A DNA stretch of 16,407 nt from Pseudomonadota bacterium (GCA_021795795.1 JAJYPA010000136.1:1-16407), one strand, 5' to 3'. Numbered from the stretch's first letter, positions 1 through 7,484 are shown. Made by a program: numbers and translations. The notes: a model not told the origin generated them from the sequence alone.

Positions 1-2
1 CG

Positions 3-134
3 AGGGAAATCGCCCGGCTGAGGCGCGGAGGCGGGGAGGATGGGCGCAAAAAGGCGCAGGAATTGCTGCAAGCGGCGATGGATGGCAACGAACCCGCCGG
101 CACGCCCGCCGGACGCGAGAAAAGGAAACGTTAA
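3..134 (+). CDS. C-terminal end of a truncated upstream gene
   Basis: An open frame runs from the window edge to a TAA at 132-134, leaving 43 residues of an unknown protein. The tail is charged and basic, with an Arg/Gly-rich stretch, a short helix-like piece (KKAQELLQAAMDG) and a final REKRKR. The stop overlaps the next start in a TAATG junction, which marks it as the upstream member of the same operon. The function cannot be told from this fragment. The 5' end lies outside the window. Confidence 0.55.
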   Translation, partial: REIARLRRGGGEDGRKKAQELLQAAMDGNEPAGTPAGREKRKR

Positions 135-394
135 TGGCCGACATCCAACACATCGCTGACCGCATTTTCCGGCATGTCGATGCTGGCCATCTGCCCGCCG
201 GTTATGCGCTCGTCATGGGCGCGCTGATCGACGCCTATGACGACGACCCGAATTTTCACGCATGGGCGGAAACGGTACAGGGCAGCGCCATTGAAATACT
301 GATTGCCCGCATGGTGCGCAAGGGTGCATGGAATGACCCGGCGTGGTTGCGGGAGTACGTGCTGGAAGAAAGAGAAAAGGAGAGTGCGGCATGA
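134..394 (+). CDS. Small hypothetical protein, 86 aa
   Basis: I do not recognise this protein. It is 86 residues, acidic in the middle (DAYDDDP near residues 36-42), apparently soluble and helical, with no membrane segment, signal peptide or Cys cluster. Its start overlaps the preceding TAA (TAATG), and its TGA overlaps the ATG of the kinase gene (ATGA at 391-394), so it is probably translationally coupled on both sides. The start is supported by a purine-rich AAAAGGAAAC just upstream. Its place before a P-loop kinase suggests a shared accessory function, but nothing in the sequence defines it. Confidence 0.65.
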   Translation: MADIQHIADRIFRHVDAGHLPAGYALVMGALIDAYDDDPNFHAWAETVQGSAIEILIARMVRKGAWNDPAWLREYVLEEREKESAA

Positions 395-984
395 CGGACT
401 CGCAAAAAACGGAACTTGTTTTGCTGGGCGGCTATCCCGGCACGGGAAAAACCACCATTGGACGAAAACTGGCGCAAAAGAAACGCGCCGGTTGGGTGGA
501 TAAGGATTCTGCCACGAGAGACATGACAGAAGGTCTGTTGTTGGCGCTGGGCTGTGATAAAGACGACCGCGAAAGCGATACCTATGCGCAACTGATCAAA
601 CCGATCGAATACGCCACATTGATCCATATCGCCTGCGACAACCTGGATATCGGGCAATCGGTGATCTGCACCGCACCGTTCACCACTCAGTTCCATGACC
701 ACCTGTGGATCAAGCAGATGGAAGAGCGGACAGAAGACAGCGGCGCGGCGCTTTCCTTGATTTGGCTGACGGCTGACATGGCCGTAACGCATGCCCGCAT
801 CATGGCGCGCAATGCGAGTCGGGACAAATGGAAGATGACCTTTTGGGACGACTACTTAGCCGGGTTGCCGGTGGTTGCGCCGACACATGCGCGCATCGCG
901 CACATTGAGAATTCGCGTACTGACGCGATCGATGACGTGGTTGCGTTGATTTGTGCCGCCCTGGAAAAGGAGGTGGTGGCATGA
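391..984 (+). CDS. P-loop kinase / AAA-type ATP-binding protein, 197 aa
   Basis: This is probably a small cytoplasmic phosphotransferase or NTPase of the AAA_33 / predicted-kinase type. Residues 13-22 hold a clear Walker A motif (GGYPGTGKTT, with Lys20). The segment WVDKDSATRDM follows, where kinases of this fold often place a substrate-binding Asp. A later Arg-rich segment (ARIMARNASRDKWKM) resembles the lid region of small-molecule or polynucleotide kinases. The size fits a single kinase domain. I chose the ATG at 391 because it follows an AAAAGGAG ribosome site and forms an ATGA overlap with the preceding gene; the frame is open further upstream. The substrate is unknown. A nucleic-acid or nucleotide kinase role would suit an element that also carries RtcB, but that is inference. 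Confidence 0.75.
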   Translation: MTDSQKTELVLLGGYPGTGKTTIGRKLAQKKRAGWVDKDSATRDMTEGLLLALGCDKDDRESDTYAQLIKPIEYATLIHIACDNLDIGQSVICTAPFTTQFHDHLWIKQMEERTEDSGAALSLIWLTADMAVTHARIMARNASRDKWKMTFWDDYLAGLPVVAPTHARIAHIENSRTDAIDDVVALICAALEKEVVA

Positions 985-1298
985 CGCCGTATATCGTAGG
1001 TCGCCGCGCCGTCGCAAACCCGGATGCGAACCACTTGCCGGGGTGCAACCCCTTGCTGGGGTGCAACCATCGTGACAACCAGGACAAAGGCCAGCCCGCC
1101 GTAGACCCATGCGGGGTGCCGCAGTCTTCCCTTCGCGCGGGAGACGTCGAACAGGAGATCCATCATGCACGGGTCCCATGCGGGATGCCAACCCTGCGGA
1201 CCTGGGGCTGGAGCGCCGCCACGTTCGGCGCCGGAGCGATTCTGGGATGGATTGCATCCGGCAGGATTGAACACGCGAGAAGAGCGGAAAGCCGATGA
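981..1298 (+). CDS. Small protein with C-terminal membrane segment and embedded 18-bp repeats, 105 aa
   Basis: Unrecognised. The ATG overlaps the kinase stop (ATGA) and follows AAAAGGAGGTGG, a strong ribosome site. The N-terminal part carries two hexapeptides (LPGCNP, LLGCNH, residues 19-30) that are direct translations of the element's dispersed 18-bp repeat. The middle is low-complexity and Cys/Pro-containing. Residues 75-92 form one hydrophobic helix (WGWSAATFGAGAILGW) with a basic tail, so it may be a single-pass inner-membrane protein. The TGA overlaps the next ATG. A different frame has its own ribosome site before an ATG at 1165, so a frame change in the middle, or two short products, cannot be excluded. 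Confidence 0.5.
   Translation: MTPYIVGRRAVANPDANHLPGCNPLLGCNHRDNQDKGQPAVDPCGVPQSSLRAGDVEQEIHHARVPCGMPTLRTWGWSAATFGAGAILGWIASGRIEHARRAESR
1034..1069 (+). repeat. 18-bp repeat, two tandem copies
   Basis: CTTGCCGGGGTGCAACCC (1034-1051) is followed directly by CTTGCTGGGGTGCAACCA (1052-1069). The two units differ at two positions. They lie in frame in a coding region and give LPGCNP/LLGCNH. They belong to the same dispersed family as the repeats near 1473, 2236, 10633, 12734 and 14242. Confidence 0.75.
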
Positions 1299-2020
1299 GC
1301 GACGTTCCATTCGAAATGGCGCCATCAGCGCTGGCGCAAAGCATTTTGAGGCACACAAAATGGTCGCGCCAGTGGTATTTCGCGCTGTCCATCGCCCTGT
1401 TTGCGCTGACCGCAACCCTGGTGCATACAACACGGGTCCTGACCGTTCCGCACCCCACGCTTGAAAAGGGTTGCACCCTGCAAGGGCCGCGCACCCTGCA
1501 AGGGCCGCGCGACCTGATCAAGCCGGTTTTGCCTGTTATCCGCCACAAATTCCGTCCAGTCCAGCCGGCACCAAAACCGCTGGTCAAACTGACGTCGCTG
1601 CATCACCTGGCCGGAAAATGGACAAAAGATGTGCGCCGCGCCGCCCGCAAGGCGCACATCTCGCCGCGCCTGGTGGCGTCCGTCCTGCACGTCGAGAACC
1701 GCGGCGAAGTCAACGAGTCAGCAAACCGGGTGAGCAGCGCGGGCGCCATCGGTCCCATGCAGTTGATGCCGACCACGGCCTGGGACGATCTACGCGTCGA
1801 TCCATGGAATCCCCGTCAGAACATCGATGGCGGCGCCAGGTATATCGCCAGCCTTCTCCGCAGATTCGGCGGCAACCGGCGGCTGGCACTCATCGCCTAC
1901 AACGCGGGGCCGACCCTGGTGGCGATGGGCGGGCGTCCGGCCAGCGCCGTGCGCTACGCGAACGCCGTGCTGAGGTCTTGCGGACTGCAGTCCTGCGGAC
2001 AGCGAAGGTACGCGGGATGA
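1295..2020 (+). CDS. Membrane-anchored lytic transglycosylase (SLT domain), 241 aa
   Basis: The protein cleaves the glycan strands of peptidoglycan, probably to open the wall locally for a secretion or conjugation channel. Residues 1-27 are cytoplasmic and about 28-45 form a hydrophobic anchor (WYFALSIALFALTATLV). A Pro/Lys-rich linker follows, then an SLT fold from about residue 105. Its hallmarks are the catalytic Glu134 (VLHVENRG), GAIGPMQLMP at 150-159 and AYNAGP at 201-206. The length is typical for VirB1-like transglycosylases of mobile elements. The start ATG overlaps the previous TGA, and the stop overlaps the next ATG. The linker contains two tandem 18-bp repeats read in the opposite orientation (TLQGPR twice). 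The family call is firm; the link to DNA transfer is inferred from context. Confidence 0.9.
   Translation: MSDVPFEMAPSALAQSILRHTKWSRQWYFALSIALFALTATLVHTTRVLTVPHPTLEKGCTLQGPRTLQGPRDLIKPVLPVIRHKFRPVQPAPKPLVKLTSLHHLAGKWTKDVRRAARKAHISPRLVASVLHVENRGEVNESANRVSSAGAIGPMQLMPTTAWDDLRVDPWNPRQNIDGGARYIASLLRRFGGNRRLALIAYNAGPTLVAMGGRPASAVRYANAVLRSCGLQSCGQRRYAG
1473..1508 (+). repeat. 18-bp tandem repeat inside the transglycosylase gene
   Basis: Two identical units GCACCCTGCAAGGGCCGC lie at 1473-1490 and 1491-1508. They form part of the wider 18-bp family in reverse orientation (the reverse complement contains CCCTTGCAGGGTGC). They encode the tandem TLQGPR in the periplasmic linker, where extra residues should be tolerated. 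Confidence 0.75.
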
Positions 2021-2334
2021 GCCACAAAAAATCCGGTGTCTCCGGCATCTCCGCTGAGCACAAAGCCATACTGACGCACTGCGAGATGTTTGAGGACGTG
2101 CTTCGAAAAGCGATCCGCAACCCGGACAGCGGCCCGGCCGCCCATATCGCCGCCGAATGCCTGTTCGCGGTACGCAAACTGGAGAACGCGCTCACAGCGT
2201 CATCCCATGTCGGCATGTCAACCACTCGCGTCCCCGTGCCGGGTGCCAACCCCGTGCCGGGTGCGAACCCCGTGCCGGGTGCAAATCCTGCAACTGTACG
2301 GGTCATTTCACCTGTCGACAGGGAGGATCTCTAG
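2017..2334 (+). CDS. Small hypothetical protein with three VPGANP repeats, 105 aa
   Basis: The first 60 or so residues look like a compact helical domain with a Cys/His-containing segment (AILTHCEMFEDVLRKAI). I do not recognise the family. Residues 74-91 are three exact VPGANP hexapeptides encoded by tandem 18-bp repeats, followed by a short hydrophilic tail. The ATG overlaps the transglycosylase stop (ATGA), and the TAG is immediately followed by the methyltransferase start. The frame is open much further upstream, but only this start fits the coupled layout. The repeats probably expanded an existing coding tail. Confidence 0.6.
   Translation: MSHKKSGVSGISAEHKAILTHCEMFEDVLRKAIRNPDSGPAAHIAAECLFAVRKLENALTASSHVGMSTTRVPVPGANPVPGANPVPGANPATVRVISPVDREDL
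2236..2289 (+). repeat. 18-bp repeat, three tandem copies
   Basis: The units are GTGCCGGGTGCCAACCCC, GTGCCGGGTGCGAACCCC and GTGCCGGGTGCAAATCCT. The period is exactly 18 bp, so the reading frame is kept and VPGANP is encoded three times. The changes are mostly at the third codon position (GCC/GCG/GCA for Ala), consistent with some age or selection at the peptide level. Confidence 0.85.
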
Positions 2335-3648
2335 GTGATGCTTCAAGGCCACGTCATGGACCGTCTGCGCGATCTCCCCGACGAAAGTGTTCATTGCATC
2401 TGCACCAGTCCGCCGTACTACGGGTTGCGGGATTACGGACTGGAGCCGGTGATCTGGGAACCCGTGCGTTACGCGCCGATGACCGGCGTGCCGGAAATGA
2501 CGCAACCCGCCTGGCGCGGGTGTCTGGGCCTGGAACCGAATCCCGCGCTATACATCGGGCATCTGGTGCAGGTGTTCCGTGAAGCAAAACGGGTTCTGCG
2601 GGCCGACGGGACGTTCTGGCTGAATCTGGGTGACAGTTATGCGTCCGGCAACCGCAAAACCCGCGATGCCGATAAAAAACTGGATGCGCGCGGCATGGAC
2701 ATGCGTCCAGCCGACCCTTTGGGCATCAAACCCAAGGATCTCATGGGCATTCCCTGGCGAGTCGCGCTGGCGCTGCAAGCGGACGGCTGGTGGCTGCGTT
2801 CGGACATCGTTTGGGAAAAATCCAACGCCATGCCGGAATCCGTAATGGATCGCCCAACGCGCTCTCACGAGATGATCTTTTTATTCTCCAAATCGCAAAA
2901 GTATTTCTACGATCACATCGCGGTGATGGAGCCGGCGAACAGCCAGCAATCCGCGCAAGCTGGATCTTTTCGTCGATCCGCCAGCAAGCGGGCGCAATGC
3001 ATTCCCGGACAATCGGCGGGAACGCATCGTCCGGATCGTCCAGCCACGGTTTTCGCCAATGACGTGCGCAACCGGCGCGACGTCTGGACCGTTCCCACCC
3101 AACCATTCAAGGGCGCGCACTTCGCCGTGTTCCCGCCGGATCTGGTGGATCCCATGATTCGTGCCGGAACGTCCGAAAAAGGGGTTTGCCCCATCTGCGG
3201 CACACCCTGGATCCGGGTGATCGAAAGGGAACACGGCGACGCCCCCGCATCCTATAACGGGTCATCTTTCCATACGGGTAAAACCCGAGTGGCGCGTGAA
3301 CCGCTGGCGAATGTGGGGGCAGGTCCGCGCACGACGCTTTTGCATACTGCTGGATGGCAACCCGGATGCCACTGTGACACCGCAGGATTGGGGTGTGAGG
3401 CTGTTCCCGCCGTGGTGCTGGACCCATTCGGCGGATCCGGCACGGTGGCCATCGCGGCGGAAGCCCTGGGACGTGACTGGCGGCTCATCGAGGCAAACCC
3501 CGAATATGCCGCGATGGCGGAAGCGAGAATCAGGGAGGCCAGAGAGAAAAAAGCAGTCTCCAAAAAGCGGAGAACCGCCGGAATCGCAAGAGGGGATAAA
3601 GAATCGTCACCGAGGCAGGCGCAACCACAACTGGAGTTTTTTGCGTGA
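2335..3648 (+). CDS. Site-specific DNA methyltransferase (N6/N4 type), 437 aa
   Basis: This is an amino-methyltransferase that transfers a methyl group from S-adenosylmethionine to adenine-N6 or cytosine-N4 in DNA. The catalytic motif SPPY is at residues 25-28 (in CTSPPYYGLRDYG), and the SAM-binding motif DPFGGSGT is near the C-terminus at 363-370. That order is characteristic of the beta class. Between them lies a zinc-ribbon-like part (CPIC at 285-288, CHC at 345-347), and the C-terminal tail is basic (KKRRTAG). I chose the GTG at 2335 because GGGAGG lies eight bases upstream; the ATG at 2338 is the alternative. No cognate restriction nuclease is adjacent, so it is an orphan-type enzyme that may shield the element from host restriction. 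The target sequence cannot be read from the protein. Confidence 0.92.
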   Translation: MMLQGHVMDRLRDLPDESVHCICTSPPYYGLRDYGLEPVIWEPVRYAPMTGVPEMTQPAWRGCLGLEPNPALYIGHLVQVFREAKRVLRADGTFWLNLGDSYASGNRKTRDADKKLDARGMDMRPADPLGIKPKDLMGIPWRVALALQADGWWLRSDIVWEKSNAMPESVMDRPTRSHEMIFLFSKSQKYFYDHIAVMEPANSQQSAQAGSFRRSASKRAQCIPGQSAGTHRPDRPATVFANDVRNRRDVWTVPTQPFKGAHFAVFPPDLVDPMIRAGTSEKGVCPICGTPWIRVIEREHGDAPASYNGSSFHTGKTRVAREPLANVGAGPRTTLLHTAGWQPGCHCDTAGLGCEAVPAVVLDPFGGSGTVAIAAEALGRDWRLIEANPEYAAMAEARIREAREKKAVSKKRRTAGIARGDKESSPRQAQPQLEFFA

Positions 3649-5003
3649 ACAGTAACTACAAGATCCTGGAAGGAGACCTGTTATCCATCTTGCCCACCTT
3701 GCCGGACAACCATTTCGACGCGGTGCTGTGCGATCCGCCGTATCACCTGACGGCGAAGTCCAGAAACGGCTCTCCGCCGTCTGGCGATGGACGCAAAACG
3801 CCGTTCGTCCGCCACGGTGTCGGCACCGACAAAGGCTTCATGGGCCAGACCTGGGATGGCGGCGACGTGGCGTTCCGCCCGGAGACCTGGATCGAGGTCA
3901 TGCGGGTCATGAAGCCGGGCGCGTATCTCATGGCCTTCGGCGGCAGCCGGACTTTTCACCGACTGGCGGTGGCAATGGAAGATGCCGGATTCATTCTGGT
4001 GGATATGCTGATGTGGTGCCATGGCGGCGGTTTTCCAAAAAGCACCAACGTTGCAGTGAACATCGACAAACTCCTTGGCGGCACCGGCCAGCGCACCGGC
4101 CCCGTCAGATGCAGTACATACGATGGAGCGCATCGTGACCCATCTCGGCACAGCAACCCTGCGGACCAGTCGCACACCGGTGAGCGGGTGCTGCACAGCA
4201 CCCCGCACGGCTTGCCGGCCATCGCGCTGGAGACGGATGAGGCACAACGTTGGTCGGGCTACGGGACCGCATTGAAGCCAGCCTATGAACCGATCCTGCT
4301 CTGTCGCAAGCCCGGCGAAAAAACCTACGCCGCGAATGCCCTGAAGTGGGGTTGCGGGGCGCTGAATATTGATGGTGGGCGGATTGAAGTACAAAACGAA
4401 ACCTTGTCAGGAGGCGCGGGCGTAACCTGGTCCAGACAGCGGGACGGTAAAGGCGCCCCGGAAAACAACGGGTACCACCCCTCACCAGAAGGCCGCTGGC
4501 CAGCTAACGTGATGCTCGACGAAGCGTCGGCGGAGATGCTGGATGCGCAGTCTGGCATTCGTAAAAGCGGGGCGCATCACGCTGGGAGGCCAAGAATCAC
4601 CGGTAACACGAATGTGTACGGCAAAGCATCCGGCGTGGACTCACGGAGAGATATCCATGCCAGCGAAGGCGGAGCCAGCCGCTTCTTCTATGTGACGAAG
4701 GTTTCCACCAAAGAGCGCCAGGCGGGCATAGGCGACATGGAGAATGACCATCCCACGATGAAGCCCATCGATCTCACGCGGCAACTATCCACGTTGCTGT
4801 TGCCACCAGTTCGCTCTGACGGACTATCAAGGAAACTCCTGGTGCCGTTCAGCGGTTCCGGCTCGGAGATGATCGGCGCACTGCTGGCGGGGTGGGATGA
4901 GGTGACCGGCATCGAACAGTCGACGGAATACGCTGCTGTCGCGCGAGAACGGCTGGCGTGGTGGTTGGGCGAAACGCTCATGGATCAGGAGGAGATCGCA
5001 TGA
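3645..5003 (+). CDS. Second DNA methyltransferase (N6/N4 type), 452 aa
   Basis: This is a further SAM-dependent DNA methyltransferase, only distantly like its neighbour. The catalytic DPPY is at residues 30-33. A conserved TMKP (about 371-374) and a SAM-binding PFSGSGSE (401-408) lie near the C-terminus, again in beta-class order. The usual Asp before PF in motif I is Val here. The start is a GTG overlapping the first methyltransferase's TGA (GTGA), so the two are co-translated. The stop overlaps the next ATG. The long Gly/Ser/His-rich middle (roughly 150-350) probably holds the target-recognition region. Two adjacent orphan methyltransferases suggest protection against more than one restriction specificity, or regulatory methylation; this is inference. 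Confidence 0.9.
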   Translation: MNSNYKILEGDLLSILPTLPDNHFDAVLCDPPYHLTAKSRNGSPPSGDGRKTPFVRHGVGTDKGFMGQTWDGGDVAFRPETWIEVMRVMKPGAYLMAFGGSRTFHRLAVAMEDAGFILVDMLMWCHGGGFPKSTNVAVNIDKLLGGTGQRTGPVRCSTYDGAHRDPSRHSNPADQSHTGERVLHSTPHGLPAIALETDEAQRWSGYGTALKPAYEPILLCRKPGEKTYAANALKWGCGALNIDGGRIEVQNETLSGGAGVTWSRQRDGKGAPENNGYHPSPEGRWPANVMLDEASAEMLDAQSGIRKSGAHHAGRPRITGNTNVYGKASGVDSRRDIHASEGGASRFFYVTKVSTKERQAGIGDMENDHPTMKPIDLTRQLSTLLLPPVRSDGLSRKLLVPFSGSGSEMIGALLAGWDEVTGIEQSTEYAAVARERLAWWLGETLMDQEEIA

Positions 5004-5143
5004 CCTCCCAACCCAAACCCGTAGCCCCCGGCTGGGCCAAACGCTGGCTCACCGCATGCCGTATGGCGGCACTGGAAATAACTTGGTATGCCATAGCCAT
5101 TTTTCTGGCGGAAATGCTGGTCAAGATATGGAGTCATGGATGA
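5000..5143 (+). CDS. 47-aa small membrane protein sharing its N-terminus with the 6267 gene
   Basis: The ATG overlaps the methyltransferase TGA (ATGA) after AGGAGGAG, so translation is likely. Residues 3-16 (SQPKPVAPGWAKRW) nearly match the start of the membrane protein encoded at 6267. After that the sequences diverge, and residues about 24-43 form one hydrophobic segment (ALEITWYAIAIFLAEMLVKI). The last 10 bases overlap the 3' end of the convergent gene at 5134-6171. It is either a genuine tiny membrane protein or the severed 5' end of an ancestral copy of the 6267 gene, cut off when the inverted gene arrived. Confidence 0.5.
   Translation: MTSQPKPVAPGWAKRWLTACRMAALEITWYAIAIFLAEMLVKIWSHG
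5008..5047 (+). repeat. 40-bp direct repeat, left copy
   Basis: The 40 bases at 5008-5047 match 6275-6314 with one mismatch (A5041 versus G6308). The spacing of 1267 bases brings the two start codons (ATG 5000, GTG 6267) into exact register. The repeat brackets the inverted TM-beta-GNAT gene. Confidence 0.9.
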
Positions 5144-6171
5144 ACAGGCTGATGACGTACATACAATATGGCAGAGCAATGACACGGTGGATCTCCACAA
5201 ACGGGACACCGGTACCTCTTGGACAAGCTATCGTCGCGCCAATATTCAGGAATCGTCGCCTTCTCGGCAAATCCCAAGGCGCGAGCAATTCCGGCTATAT
5301 GAACACCGTCGGTGGCGGACCAACCCAGCATAACCACCAGCGACACCCCGCACGAGTCAAAATGCGCCAACACATTTTGCACGAGCGAGTACCCCATTCC
5401 ACGCCGTTGGTAATCCTGACGCATGGCTACCGACGATACCATGCCCACCGTGTCAGACCATGGCAACATATTGGAAAGCAGTCCGGCAATTTGCGGAAAC
5501 TGTTTCAGAAGGTCTTGTTGCTCAAAACTTTTTCCGATGGCAAATCCAGCAACATCGCGCCTTACCGTACCATAGACCGAGTAAAAATTGGCGTCCAGAA
5601 AATCTTTTTCTGGAATGTAATCTTTCCCCAATTGCTTCTCTGCGATAGACATGCAGGAGGCTGCCGTTTCTTTGTCCACCCTGCGAATTTTAACGGGTGC
5701 GATTTTGTGAAAGCGATATCCTCCAACACTGATTTTTTCGTTGGCGGAATCGTAACCGGACCAAAGCCCCACAAGATTATTGTCCGGTTGGATCATCAGG
5801 AAGAAATTGCCAACCCCACGGTCATAAGGATTCTCGGCGCCATATATTCCACTGACATATCCCCCTTTAGGGTCTATGGTGCCGGACAATCGCCATTTTT
5901 TATCACCCATGTGCGTCATGCCGTCGACTTTCAGCCCGCGCTGCTTCAGTTTGACCGGGGCGCTCACCCACACCTTTCCATGATTCGTCTCATCCTCAAA
6001 TTGGCTGATGTATTCGCCGGCAAGAGGGAATCGGTGACGGTCAATCCTGTTGGAAGCGAAGCGTTTAAGGCTGGCTCCTGTCCAAACGATCAATCCACCC
6101 AGTATTCCAACGACGATCTCCTTCGTTGTCCCCTCCACAAACCATCGTGGAACATGCGGGTCAAGCATCAA
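5134..6171 (-). CDS. Membrane-anchored beta-rich protein fused to a GNAT acetyltransferase, 345 aa
   Basis: Four parts are visible. Residues 18-32 form one hydrophobic helix (EIVVGILGGLIVWTG). Residues about 50-155 are rich in alternating beta-strand patterns with conserved-looking Gly/Trp/Tyr, ending LVGLWSGYDS and VGGYRF. Residues about 195-312 look like a GNAT N-acetyltransferase, with the acetyl-CoA loop QRRGMG at 255-260 after a VAMRQDY strand. A C-terminal CPVC...CHC cluster (C322, C325, C330, C332) may bind zinc. Upstream of the ATG pair is GGAAGGA. It is the only minus-strand gene inside a plus-strand operon, looks more AT-rich than its neighbours and is bracketed by a 40-bp direct repeat, all signs of a recently acquired cargo gene. 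The anchor plus beta barrel recalls Cap15-type defence effectors, but that is only a resemblance of layout. The acetylation target is unknown. Confidence 0.75.
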   Translation of the reverse strand: MMLDPHVPRWFVEGTTKEIVVGILGGLIVWTGASLKRFASNRIDRHRFPLAGEYISQFEDETNHGKVWVSAPVKLKQRGLKVDGMTHMGDKKWRLSGTIDPKGGYVSGIYGAENPYDRGVGNFFLMIQPDNNLVGLWSGYDSANEKISVGGYRFHKIAPVKIRRVDKETAASCMSIAEKQLGKDYIPEKDFLDANFYSVYGTVRRDVAGFAIGKSFEQQDLLKQFPQIAGLLSNMLPWSDTVGMVSSVAMRQDYQRRGMGYSLVQNVLAHFDSCGVSLVVMLGWSATDGVHIAGIARALGFAEKATIPEYWRDDSLSKRYRCPVCGDPPCHCSAILYVRHQPVHP

Positions 6172-6266
6172 CCAGTCCTTCCGTTTGTTGTGGGCCGATT
6201 AGCGGCCGGCAAGGGAATACTAACAGGACGCATCTGTTTTAGCACAACGCATGGAGCATTTTCCTC

Positions 6267-7073
6267 GTGATTATCCAACCCAAACCCGTAGCCCCCGGCT
6301 GGGCCAAGCGCTGGACCCGGCAATCCGTCGAACTGTTCCGGCGAGCGCCCGGGCTGGCTGTCGGCGTCATGACCCTGTTCGGCCTGACCAATGCATTCAT
6401 CCCGCAACCCCTCGCGCTGAACGTGCCGATCACCGTCTTCATGGTGGGGCTGCTCTTCAGTAGTCTGCGCGCCGTCGACCAGGACAGCGGACACCCGTGG
6501 ACCGCGACATGGACCTTCTTTCGCCAGACTGCCCGCGATCTGGCGCTGCTCGCCCGCGACGTTTTTCTCATCACGCTGGTGTTCGGGGGACTGCTCTTCT
6601 ATTTCTATAGCGCCGCCACCCACGGTGCCGGAGTCATCCAGCCGAATCCCGCCTATTTCCAGTTGCCCGGCTGGCTGCGCCACGGCACGATCCGGGCGGG
6701 GACCATGCTCACCATGGGCATCTTCCTGCCGTGTGCGATCCCGATGATCTTCCTGACCATGAGTTTGGGCAATCAGCCGCTGATGCACTATGACACCGGC
6801 TTTAAAGCTACCGTGCTGAACATGCGGATGACCTATACGGTGTTCTCGGGCGGGCTGCTGGCCTGCGCATTCCTGATGCCCATACTGCGGCAACTTCCCT
6901 TGCTGGGGACGGCCCTCCTGCTGGCGGGTTATACGCTCATGGCGGGGTTCACCGCGGCCTTCTGGTGGTTCGGCGCCTGGGGCTACCTATGGTGCCGGGA
7001 GATGTTCGAGGGGACCGAGGAGAACGCGAAAGAAACCGCGAAACAACACGTGCACGCACATGCGGCGGCCTAA
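6267..7073 (+). CDS. Multi-pass inner-membrane protein (BPSS1780-like), 268 aa
   Basis: This is an integral membrane protein with about six hydrophobic segments (roughly residues 28-45, 50-68, 97-116, 146-165, 190-206 and 213-238) and a hydrophilic, His/Ala-rich C-terminus. The amino-terminal pattern GWAKRW...ELFRRAPGL recalls the BPSS1780 family of uncharacterised membrane proteins; the role is unknown. The start is a GTG without a clear ribosome site. It is chosen because the N-terminus matches the 5000 ORF codon for codon through a 40-bp repeat. Removing 1267 bases would place it directly behind the second methyltransferase with an ATGA overlap, which I think was the ancestral arrangement. 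It may serve a conjugation channel or envelope function; that is inference. Confidence 0.75.
   Translation: MIIQPKPVAPGWAKRWTRQSVELFRRAPGLAVGVMTLFGLTNAFIPQPLALNVPITVFMVGLLFSSLRAVDQDSGHPWTATWTFFRQTARDLALLARDVFLITLVFGGLLFYFYSAATHGAGVIQPNPAYFQLPGWLRHGTIRAGTMLTMGIFLPCAIPMIFLTMSLGNQPLMHYDTGFKATVLNMRMTYTVFSGGLLACAFLMPILRQLPLLGTALLLAGYTLMAGFTAAFWWFGAWGYLWCREMFEGTEENAKETAKQHVHAHAAA
6275..6314 (+). repeat. 40-bp direct repeat, right copy
   Basis: This is the partner of 5008-5047. It covers codons 3-16 of the multi-pass membrane protein gene. At 40 bp it is too long for an ordinary transposon target-site duplication. Partial gene duplication or homologous integration is more plausible. Confidence 0.9.
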
Positions 7074-7092
7074 AGAAAGGAGGGAGTTCAAA

Positions 7093-7479
7093 GTGAATCA
7101 ACATCGTTTTCTCATTCACGGTTCGGTACACGGCATCACCGATGAAGCCGCAACCCATTTCCGTCGATTCGAGCGCGCCGGCGGGAATGTCGAAATGCTG
7201 CACGGCCAAAGTGACGCCATCGTCGTCTACAACGGCGTCTGCGACCAGACCACCATCGAATCCCTGATTCACATTCTGGATCTGGCCGGATCCTGCGCGG
7301 AGAACGCGCATGGCGTAATCATGTTCGGCTTCGAGCATCAGGAGCCGTCGCACCTGCATGTGGGCGCCGCGAAAAAACCGCATCACTTATTGGACGCGTT
7401 GGCCTCCCTTCATCTGAAAGACTGGCTGGCCAGGGCGCTGCACCTGGATCACCGTTTGCCACACGACAACAAGGAGTAA
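7093..7479 (+). CDS. Hypothetical His-rich protein, 128 aa
   Basis: Unrecognised. It is a soluble mixed alpha/beta protein with many His residues (for example HQEPSHLHVG and KPHHLLDAL). The GTG at 7093 is preferred because AAAGGAGGG lies eight bases upstream; the frame is open back to 7060 without a better start. It lies 19 bases after the membrane protein gene and five bases before the next gene, so it is an operon member. No catalytic motif is evident. The His content could mean metal binding, but no regular spacing supports a named fold. Confidence 0.65.
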   Translation: MNQHRFLIHGSVHGITDEAATHFRRFERAGGNVEMLHGQSDAIVVYNGVCDQTTIESLIHILDLAGSCAENAHGVIMFGFEHQEPSHLHVGAAKKPHHLLDALASLHLKDWLARALHLDHRLPHDNKE

Positions 7480-7484
7480 TCAGC

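Noticed and set aside
5056..6270. A 404-codon open frame on the plus strand, longer than the gene opposite it
   Set aside because: It is the antisense of the TM-beta-GNAT gene. The minus strand has the ribosome site, a sensible domain order and a GNAT motif; the plus translation is low-quality sequence rich in His, Arg and Asn without motifs.
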